Shown: positions 12,052 through 21,800 of the stretch, piece after piece
How the letters are laid out: each line of letters begins with the position of its first letter
Position numbering within the stretch: position 1 is the stretch's first letter
Assembly (NCBI GenBank): GCA_007449985.2
Contig: VIIQ02000094.1
Location: 124,001-188,000 of the forward strand
From: Desmodesmus armatus
Taxonomy: Eukaryota; Chlorophyta; Chlorophyceae; Sphaeropleales; Scenedesmaceae
Length of the DNA: 64,000 bases
Reading direction: 5' to 3'
Notes under the pieces: model-generated
The model's database searches: none
What the model was told of the DNA's origin: nothing
Seen by the model: only the letters and a program-made list of their open reading frames with translations
Position numbers and translations under genes: made by a program

Positions 12052-15000
12052 TCACCGCCTGAGCAGCCGTGTGGTGTCAGACAGCTGCACAACCTCCGCC
12101 TCCTCATCAGTGCATGAGCTCTGCGCATACACCACACCATTGCCCACCGGCTGCTGCCCCATCGCCGCCTGCTGCCGCTGCTGCCCACTGACCTTCTGAT
12201 ACACTACAAATATCACAGACGCAGCAGCCATACCCACAAACATCGAAAGCACCCAGCCCACCCACGTCCCCATCACGCCCGCGCCCTGCTCGGCGTCTCT
12301 GTGCTTGGTGTGGAACACAGCAAACTCCTCGTTCGAATCCTCGTCAGATGCAACTGATCCTCCGCTGCCGTCTTTCCCGCTCATCGCGTTGACCTTTGCC
12401 TGCAGCTCTGCCAGCTGCTGCTTTAGTTCCTGAAGGACCTTGGGGTCATGCAGCTGCTTCACTTCTTGCTCGTCTTCATCAGCTGTCTCCTGTTCGATCT
12501 TCTCCTCGGCTGCTTGCTCCTTCAGCTCCGCCTGCTCGGCTTCCTCCTCGCTTTCACTGTCAGCACTCTCCGCGGGCTCCTGTACACGAGCAGCAGATAT
12601 GTGTAGAGAGCTAGTGAGACAACAGCGTAAAAGCGTGACGAGCTCTTGTACACAAGCAGCAGAGATGTGTAGGGAGTTAGTGAGAGTAACAGCGTAAAAG
12701 CGCGACGAAGAGACTTCAAACAGTGGACAGTGTGCGTCATTCTCACGAGCGGCCAGCCAACAAAAGCATGCCGCGATCTGCCAAGCCTTTGCCGCACCTG
12801 TGCAGCAGGTGCTGCCTTGACAGCAGGTTGGCCGTGGCCGTGGTGGGCATGGTAACCGCTGCCAGCATGTGCCAGGGGAGGGCGCTGGCCAGCGGGCAGC
12901 ACCATCGGCTGTGTGGACTGCTCGGCCGCAGGGGCCCCAAAGTCCTTGGGCACGAGAACATACTTCTCCAGTGGGCCACACTCGGCGCACAAAGGTGCCA
13001 CATACAACGCCAGCATGCGATCACCGGCACCTGTAACACGAATGTACAGAACCGTTGGTGAGATCAGGCTAGCGACAACAACAAAGAAGAAGACACGCTA
13101 CGCTGCTGCACAGCAAGAACAGAAGAACCATGCAGGGACGAAAGGGGGCCAGCAGGTTGGTACAAAGCAGCTACCTGATTCCCTGCTTCATTAGCGTTCA
13201 GGGGTTCAGAGTGTTGGTTGAGGTTGAGCGACAACACCAACACCCACACACACCTGTGAGGGGCATGGCTGCTGCCCCCAGGGCCATGTCATGTGGCCAA
13301 AGCTTTTTGCTGTCAGGCAGTGTCCAGTAGATGTTGTTGTTGTGGACATCCACCACGCGGGCCTCAGATCCCTCTGACCAACACAGCGCCAGGGTGCGGC
13401 CGTAGGGTCCCTTCATGACGGCCCACACCTGGCCACAGCTGGAAAGGTCCTTGACGCCTGCAGGGACGTGACAGTCAGGGCGGCAGGGAAAGGGCAGCAT
13501 TGGAAGACATAAAATTTGCGGCAGCAGGAGGTTGAACGGGTTGCAGCTCAGTGAACCTCATGCATCGACGCAACATGCATGCAAATCCAGGGAGGTTCTT
13601 GGAGCCCACAATTTGATACTTCCGCAGCTGGGGGTTTGAATCACTGTCGCTGTTCGGGCACGGCCACAACAGCTCAGTAGCCTAGCCTCGCCACTCACCC
13701 ACAACTGCTCCAGTGTCCAGGTCAAACAGCACCACCCTCTTGTTCTCCCTGTCAGCCACCGTCACTCTGTTGTCACACTCGTCAACCACCAGGCTGTGAG
13801 GCACGGCCATGTCAGGCAGCCGTTCACCCCTGCCCTTGCTGGCAATCTTGTACCCTGAGTGCAGCGAGCCGTCGGGGTTGAAGCGCAGCACACGGCTGTT
13901 GCAGTAGCCGTCTGAAATCAGGAAGGAGCCGTCGTTCAGGGACGCAACCTGGGAGACAGATGAGCGGCAGCAGCAGCAGCAGCAGTAACAGCAAAGCAGG
14001 TCTGAGATCAAGGACGACATCAGGATTGAGCTGGCGGTCAGGGGGGCCAACCTAAAAACCTGACAGAAGCAAGAAGCAGCAGCAAGGCCGTCTGAGGTAA
14101 GGAAGGAGTCGTCGGTCAGCAGGCGGCAAGGCTGGCACCAGAGGCCGGCAGCGGCGGGGTGGGATCGAGTTGTAACGGTGCGACGCCGCTGTTTGTTGGC
14201 TGTTGGCTCTGGTCGACTGCAAAGGCAACTGGCCGTCAAGGCAGGACGACCTCTGCATCACTGGCAGTCCTTCATTCCCCCCCCCCCCCGACTTCTCTCC
14301 CTTACCTGTGTGGGTTTGCAGAGGTGTTGTGTGTCATGTCCTGGCGTGAGCTTGGCCCCCACCTCCCTCAGCAGCTCCCCTGAGGCACTGAACTGCAGGG
14401 CCTGGTGGCGACCAACATCAGTCACCCAGATGGTGTTGTTGCGGTCAACAGTGAGCATGTGGGGCATGTAGAACAGCCCAGCACCCCACTGGCGCAGGAT
14501 CTTGCCTGCAGGCACAGCACGGCACAGCACGGCACAAGGCAGCACAGGGCAGGGCCGGACAATGGTGTGATGGAGCAGTGTGATCGACATCAAGTGTGAG
14601 CCACGCTGCCTGCAGGCACATACCTGAGGACCCAGCATGGCACAGCACAGGGCAAGGCCATCATCACTAAACAACAGCCTCACAAGCCAGCCAGCTGGCC
14701 TACCAGTCATCGAGTGCCACCTGTGTGTGCAAGACACGCCACTGCGTCCCAGCTACAGCACTACTCCTTGTGGAAATGTATCAGCCCTGTTTGTATAGGC
14801 ACAATGTGCATAGCACTCTGTGCTTGTACAAACTGGGCTGACACATCCTCACAAGGAGTAGTGCAGCTGGTTGGCGCAGTGCACCGTTTGCTTCATGGAT
14901 GGTGCTCTCTCCCTGAAGCCCCCCACCATCACCATCACCATCACCCACCCCAGCCAGCCAGCCCGCCACCCTGCCACCCAATCAGCCAGCCAGCCAGCCA

Positions 15001-18000
15001 GCCAGTCAGTCCCACCTGTATCTGGGTGCAGCTGCATCACCACATTTGACTGAATGGGCTCCTTGTCTGTGATGCGCTCTGAAACATCAAAGCTGCTCTG
15101 GGTCCACTCCCGCCCGCCACGCGACAACACCCACACAGTGCCATCGGGGCCGACAGCAACGGAAGCAATGTTGCCAACAACACCCTGTGTGAACATGAAC
15201 AGCAGACAGCATAGGGGTGATGAGGTCACAGGCCACGTGTTGCAGTACACTGGCATGCTACCCTGACTGCCCTTACCACCCAACCACAGTTATGTGCGAC
15301 CGTTACAGCAGACACTGACACTGTGTATAGAGCCGCAGCAGCTGTAGCAGCCAGCCACAGGAGCACCTACAAAGGCCAGCGATACAGTGTGTTGGCCAGC
15401 AGCTCCTGCCAAACAGGTACCAGGCCAGCAGCCTGCAGGCCCCTCCACACCACCCACACACTGGCACACTGCCATGACTGCTCAATCACAGTTGGGTACG
15501 ACCGTCACAGCAGACGCTAACAATATGCATGGCGCAGCAGCAGCCGTAACATTCAGCAGCAGGCCGCAGCTGTATCAACCAGCCATATCAGCAGCCATAG
15601 AATCTGACAGGCACCATGCAACTAGCCGCCTGGCCACCCCACACCACCCCACCCCACCCACAGCCCCTCATCTCACCTTCTCAAGTTTTGCCTCGACCTG
15701 TGGCGGCTTCCACAGCGGGAAGGGATCCCTCAGCATCTGTGCCGAGTGCGGCATATTCCCTGGCGCCAACTCATCCACCAAGCTGTTGCCGTCACTGCAC
15801 ATCTCAATGTGTGAGACGGCACTGTACACCATGAGGTACATGTTACACATCTCATGGACGTGGTCACTCCCTGCCATCACTGTGTGGCTCACGTTGCTGC
15901 TGTCGAATTCGCAGCCGACTGTGAGGCGTTCACCGGGCCAGATAGTCTTGGCTTTAGTGGAATAGAAGCCCTGCGGGAGCTGGGGGTCACCAACAGCAAC
16001 AAGGTCGCCAGGACCTGGCCCAGCACAGCACAGCACAGCATGACACAGCACGGCAGGGCATGGAGCAGAACCACTAGGGTAAGAGGCAAGGTTGCAGTGG
16101 AGGCAGCCATTTCAAAGCAGTGTCCCTGTTGTGCCTTGCTGCACGGCTGGTTTGATCCCTGCAACAACCACCAGCGCACAGGGTGGCGTACCCAACAACT
16201 CACAGCCGACTGCCTGCGCAACAAGCCATGGCATATCACACTGGGGCTGCTGCTGTGGCTGCACAGCCCTCCAACACCCTCAGTTCCTTACGTTGCTGCT
16301 GCTGCTGCAGCTGCTGCCTTGTCATGATCATGGCGGCCTCTAGCCCTCCCCACCTTTGCGTGTGGCTGGTGCGCGGTTCATGAAGACCCTTTTGCCCAGG
16401 GTGTGTGTGTGCACACGCACCGCAAAGCTGGTGAGGGGCTGGAAGCCCCGGTAGCAGCAGTGGTTGAGCACAAAGTGCTGCGGCTTGCGGGGAGGGATGC
16501 TGAAGTAACTGGCATACGACAGCATGCCGGCGCTGTACGGCACAGGAGTGTCTTGAACACTGCGGGGAAGGTCCGCGAGGGGGGGGGGGGGCACGAGCCA
16601 GCAGCGGCGGGGGCATCAGTGGCGGCACAGAAATGTGGACCCTTGTCACCAGAGGCTTGCAAGCATTGTACTGTACTGTCCCTGATCTGTTTTGGGCCCA
16701 GCATTTTTTCACAGCTGCGACACAGTGGACTACTCTTTGTGCGTGGAGTTGGTGCCAGCCACTTGCGCTGAGCAGTGCTGGACTGCGCAACAGATACCAA
16801 CCGGCACCTCAAGCGCTTGCTTCCTGTCCACCCGGCGGCATGTCCAGCCTGACATGCAGTGAGCTGCTGCTCCTGCTGTGTTGCTACTGCTGGTGCTGCT
16901 GCCGCTGTGGTGTTGCTGCTGCTGCTGCTATTGCTACTGGTGCTGCTGCTACTGCTCCTGCCCAGATGTACGCTTGTGCTCTTAGTGTGACAACACAGCT
17001 GCGGTTGCTGCTGCTGCCTTCACACCCTGCCGCTGTCCTGGTTGTCACCTGTGACTGCTGCTAAAATGTGATGTTGCCCATGCTGCTGCTGCGGCTGCTG
17101 TTGCTGCTGCGGCTGCTGCTGTCGCTGCTGCTGCTGCTGCTACTGCTGCTGCTGTGCTCACCTGAGGCGCACCCCCGCATTGTCCCCAGCTGGCTTCTCC
17201 TTTAGGTAATGCACCTGCATCACTATCCACTTGATGGCACTGCCCTTGCCCACTGAGTAACCCACTCCCTTAGGCAGCTCCAGCTTGTCGGCATTGCGCC
17301 CCCAACCATACCTGCAAGAACACAGCACAACGCAAGAGGGGCCACACTGTCAGCGGGACTTGCACACTAGTGTCAGCTCAGCACGGCGTGAATGATCAGA
17401 AGAATCCTTCATCTTTGACAATGCAGAAGGCGGGGTTGACTACCTGCATGGCAAGCCTAACAGCAGTGTGAGTGCGGGAACAGCCTGCTGCACCACTGGA
17501 GTAAGCCCTGCTGATGCTGTGCGGGCCCCTTGTGCAGTGTTTGGTCCCTATCCCTGCTCGTGTCTGGCTTTGTTGGTACTGATGCAACCTTTAGCTGCTG
17601 CTGTATGTCAAGTGTTTTCAGCAGAGAAGGACTTACAGCCCCCCCCCCCACACACACACACACACACACGCACAAAACACCCTACCCCTCCTGCAACCTG
17701 CCCCACCCAGCCCGATCAGTCTGCCCCTGCTGCTACTACTCACAGCACTGCATCCTGCGTGCCTCCGCATGTGGGCTGGTGCTTGCACTCCCACACTGCC
17801 TCCTTGCCATCCTTAGGCTTCATGAAGGGCTCATCACAGCCTGCAGGCAACACATGCACCAACGTCCGATGTGACCCCCATTCCACACCACCCCCACATT
17901 ACAGGCACTCGAAGGGGCTGCTTTCGAACATCAAAACTGCAACTACAAGTTCTAGGACACTATTGCTGAGGGAGGCAGGTTGATAGACAGGGCGTCGGCA

Positions 18001-18247
18001 TGGTCGGCAGCTGCAGGAGCCAGTCTCTCACCGAACAGCAGAATGTGGTGGACCACCTTCTGTTCTGCCATAGGCTCCACCCCAACAAGCTTCAGAGGCT
18101 TATCAGGGAGGGCTTTGTGATACAGATATATGAATCCTCGCCCTGAACCTTTGCTGACTCTGGCACAGTGATATCTATGGTGCTGGGTGCAGCAGCAGCT
18201 GACCCAAGGGTCCATACCAGCAGCACAGACACCAGGAGCCAGCTCAT
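12052..18247 (-). CDS. PAM: Bifunctional peptidylglycine alpha-amidating monooxygenase (PHM-PAL), membrane-anchored
   Basis: Copper monooxygenase plus lyase that converts Gly-extended peptides to C-terminal amides in the secretory pathway. Exons: 18032-18247, 17744-17840, 17162-17311, 16354-16559, 15677-16014, 15016-15184, 14306-14505, 13699-13948, 13254-13457, 12798-13030, 12052-12579 (about 863 aa). A signal peptide comes first (MSWLLVSVLLVWTLGSAAAA). The PHM domain has copper ligands HH (~67-68), QVHY (~H139), VHTHTLG (~H205, H207) and HEMCNMY (~M279). The PAL domain has GLFYMPHMLTVD, WVTDVGRHQ, ISDGYCNSRV, PHSLVV and VADRENKRV. An acidic coiled stretch, one membrane helix (~791-815) and a ~48-residue tail end the protein. 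Exon 1 is one base short: the frame slips at the CCC run at 18110-18112, between YICITK and the DKPLKLVGVEP segment. All other junctions are in phase. The order PHM then PAL then TM matches animal and Chlamydomonas PAM. Confidence 0.95.
12575..12711 (-). repeat. Tandem duplication of the intron 10 acceptor region in PAM
   Basis: Two adjacent units of ~67-70 bp (12575-12641 and 12642-12711) share most positions, including the polypyrimidine/AG acceptor environment (GCTCGTGTACAG versus GCTTGTGTACAAG on the transcript strand). The first unit in genome order contains the acceptor actually used for the last exon (12579/12580). Confidence 0.85.
13985..14135 (-). repeat. Two degenerate copies of the 5' end of PAM exon 8 inside intron 7
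   Basis: Exon 8 begins VASLNDGSFLISDGY (13948 downward). Two intronic stretches, about 14000-14045 and 14085-14130, would translate on the same strand as SSLISDLL-like and LTDDSFLTSDGL-like pieces, with matching surrounding bases such as CTCCTTCCT and TCAGACGG. They lack the rest of the exon. Confidence 0.65.
14749..14870. repeat. Long inverted repeat (hairpin) in PAM intron 6
   Basis: Left arm 14749-14802 and right arm 14820-14870 are reverse complements over about 50 bp with a few mismatches. Shared blocks include CACTACTCCTTGTG, TCAGCCC and GTTTGTA. The loop is ~17 nt. Size and imperfect pairing would suit a small-RNA precursor or a foldback element. Confidence 0.8.
16855..17160. repeat. 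CTG/GCT-type microsatellite region in PAM intron 3
   Basis: About 300 bp dominated by (CTG)n with interruptions, running right up to the 5' splice site of PAM exon 3 (17161/17162). Confidence 0.85.
17641..17670. repeat. C-run followed by (CA)n microsatellite in PAM intron 2
   Basis: A run of ~10 C followed by about ten CA dinucleotides. Confidence 0.9.
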
Positions 18248-18899
18248 TGTACAGTCCCTGCCTGATTTCAACGTTTGCAACCCTGCATCAAGCCGCATGC
18301 AGCTCGATTGACCAGACTGATGATACGTGTAAGTGGGGACCAGCCTGGAGTCTCCAAACACGTACTGAGGTGATGGAAACAATTGATGGTAGCAAACAAG
18401 ACTATCCAGAACCCAGACAACGCTGTTGTGGCTTGGCCAGAACCCAACGAGAAGGACTTGCCGAGAACGAGAAACGAACAGTGGCTGGAGAAGGTGTGCG
18501 ATGGTCGAAAAACGAACCACCGTGTATTTTGGTTTCGAAGCTGGTGCTTGACAGCAGCGACGTCCACCTTCCCAAGAGGGTCAACCGAATGTCAGTCAAC
18601 ATGTGAGACTGCCTCTGACCAAAGCAGGGGCACAACATATTGGAGTGTGCAGCTTGACAGCCTGCCACAAGGTTTCAGCCGCACCCTCAAGGCAGAGAAT
18701 CCATCACAACAGTGCTGTTCTCAGCACAGCCGCCACGGCCAGCCTGGCAACATTACCACTGTTGCGCTTGCAAACCCTGCATGACGCCGTCCTTACTCGA
18801 CCCCTGAACACACCCTGCCTGATTCAGTATGATCATGCAGCCTGCAGCGCATCCCCATCCACCTCATGTCCAGCACCTGCCAGTCGAGTACTCCCTCCT
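18248..18899. other. M3 peptidase 3' flank and PAM upstream region
   Basis: 652 bp between the M3 peptidase stop codon and the PAM start codon, both genes on the minus strand. It must hold the PAM promoter and the peptidase 3' UTR. An open plus-strand frame at 18187-18606 shows no recognisable domain. No clear TGTAA was seen for the peptidase. Confidence 0.5.
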
Positions 18900-21800
18900 C
18901 TACTCCTGTGCAACGGCGGCCGCTGCACTGCCGTTGCTGCCACCGAAGTATCTCGCACGGACCCAGTCCTTGAATTTGGCACATGCTCCCTGGAAGCCGC
19001 CGTCCACTTCGCTGTCGGAAATCAGCTCGTCCCCATCTACAAGGCGCACACGCATGCCGATGTCGATCTCTGACCCAGGGTGAACCTGCAGGCGACATCG
19101 GTGGGCAGCCGGCAGCAGTACAGTCAGGCCTAAACCCTAAACCTGCGGAAACACCGGACGCACTTTCAGCATGTCATGGCACTCCTGCAACTCAGCCATG
19201 GCAGAACCTCCCGGCCTGCTCATGCAAGCCAAAGCAGCGTGTCATCCTGCAAACACTACTGTCAGTCGGGACCCAAGCACCCTGGCCCAGTCCTCTTACC
19301 CACACACATGTGCACACACAACCCCCCAAATCCTATGTTTCCTTGACACCTGTCGACACACGCGCTCGGTCATCATCCTGAGGCAGACCATCAGACCAAC
19401 TCACTGCAGTCCTGCCCCAAAGACTGTTCCACGAAACACTCTCACCACCTTGAACAAGCCTGGCCATGCATCCAACTCACTTTGGTCCTGCCTTGACTGC
19501 TGCTTCATACTGCTCCTTCTCCCTGTCCAGCAGAGCCTGTGTGTCACGCTGCAGCCGCGCTACCCAGGCATCAGCAGCCAGAGGCTTGCCTGTCAGCTGC
19601 TGCACCAGGTCAAGGAATATAGCGCCATTGCCTGGCTTCCAGTACACATCAGTCAAGTCCTTGCCAACCTGTGTCACAGCATGGCACAGCACAGCACAGC
19701 ACAGCACAACATGCAGTCAACTTAGCTGCTGGCTGTACAGTAGCCATAAGTTCCACACAGCCTGGGAAACATGGTGCAGCAGCAGGCTATGCTACCCCAT
19801 GAGCCTCGTTGGCTCCCTACAGACACCTAACAGCAACACATGCACGACACCCGTGTCAAGGACAGCCTGAGGGCTGCGGCATGCCAACAATCACCTCTGG
19901 CCGGTCCACTATAGCCCCGAGTTTTTCAAGGAAGTGGTCCCTTGTTTGGTGCACGCTCATTTCCGCCAGCACATAGCCGTGGCAGTAGCAGCTGCTCTCG
20001 TCGGCCAAGATGTGAGGTACACTCAGCATCGGCCGGGAGTACAGCCCTCCCTGAATCTTGGTCTGTCATGCATGTTGGTCAACAGCGCCGTTGTGCCGCA
20101 CGTACCATTCACATTCCCACGCAGGGTGGTGACATTGTACAACAGCAGTCACAGGGCAGGAACCACAGCAACGCAAAAACAGCAACAGGGGCAGCACAGC
20201 AAGCAGGGCAGGGCATGCTTTGTCAGGACACAAGCGCCATCAAACACACAGCCTACCTGATCGTTATCCACAATGCCACCGAGTTTCTCAAAGAAGTGGT
20301 CCCGTGTTTGGTGCACACTCATTTCTGCCAGCACATAGCCATGGTAGTAGCAGCTGCTCTCGTCTGCCAGGATGTGTGGCACACTGAGCAGGGGCCGGGG
20401 GCTGAGCCCACCCTGAACCTTGGCCTACACCCAGGCATAACGTGAACACGCACAGACATGCATGCATACACATTGAATACCAATACTGGTAATAGAAGGA
20501 TATTGCAAAACCGAGAGTTGACTGGCCTAGTATGTTGTGTGAGGCTTGCATCTATGTACACACCAAGTAAGACACGTTATGATATCCTCCTGTACCTTCC
20601 TGGATGTGTCGCTAGTCGGCAAGCGCACACAGTTCGACAAACAGACGAACTACACCTGATTCCTCACATTTTGGTGCAAGCAATCTGCAGAACCAACATT
20701 CATGGGGTTCTGGGTGTACTTCATCTGCGTTTGCAGAAATCAGCACTTGCAGTCTGGCAAAAATATGCAGGGAACTACATCCTATGCAGTACACCGCAGC
20801 GCTTCACACAACACATGCCATGTTGCAATGCACCAGGCGTCAACACAGCACAGCATGCCACCCCTCTCACCTCGATCTCATCTGCCAGTGCCAGCAGTGC
20901 GTCAGGAGTGAGTTGGTCCTCAGGCAGTTCGTACAGGGCCTTCTCAAAGTACGGCACTGCAAGCATCGCACGAACCTGACAGCCAGGAAGGGGGGGACAC
21001 ACGCCAGACGGCAGGCAGGTGGCAGATCAGATGTGCAGGCAGGCAGACAGGCGGAAACGGATCCGTTTGTGCGCACATAAACGCTTGCTCCATGTTGCCA
21101 TTCAACTCTCTGACATCCCATCACGGAACAGCTTCACCATATGCACCCGCATCAAGATTGCTCTGCTGGTCAGCCCCCGCCCGTCAGCCTGCCTCCCCTG
21201 CCTTGATCCCCCCCCCCTCCCCCCCCCCCCCCCCCCCCGCACTTCTCCCCACCCGCCCTTTCCCTCCTCCCTCCACTCTCTCCCCTTCCACAGCGACCCC
21301 CCCCCCTCTCTCACCATGAAGACCTCGTAGGGGTGTGTGTCCTGTATCAGCTGCTGCACCACCTCCCAGGGCATCACCTCACCCTCCCTGCTGCGCGCGT
21401 AGCGCCCCAACCACGACGCATCATTCGCCAGGCTGTCCAGGAACATGCTCTGGTTCTCAGCGTATGCAACAGACGTGGGGGCGCGCTCCTGTCAACACAA
21501 CACATGGGGTGGAGCAAACCACGCGATCAACAGACGCTGAGAAGGTGGTGCCCTCACCGCCGATCAGAATCGGAACGGGCCTGCCAAACCTACAGGTTGC
21601 CAACAGCTTACAACGATTCTGACAACTCCTGCACAGCCCCGCAGTCCTCCAGCACGTGCTTGTAGAGTCTGTTGACAACCCACTACCTGGGCAAATCGAA
21701 TCACTGCTCACGGCCTGTGCGGTGCAGTTGTACGTGAACAGGCCGTGCTGTGCTGTGCTCAGCCATACTGCCAACTCTACTGCCGTGCCCGTGTCCCCAG

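Noticed and set aside
16236..16790. Long minus-strand frame overlapping PAM exon 4
   Set aside because: Only the frame used at 16354-16559 contains the copper-binding VHTHTLG and matches neighbouring phases; this other frame is a shadow.
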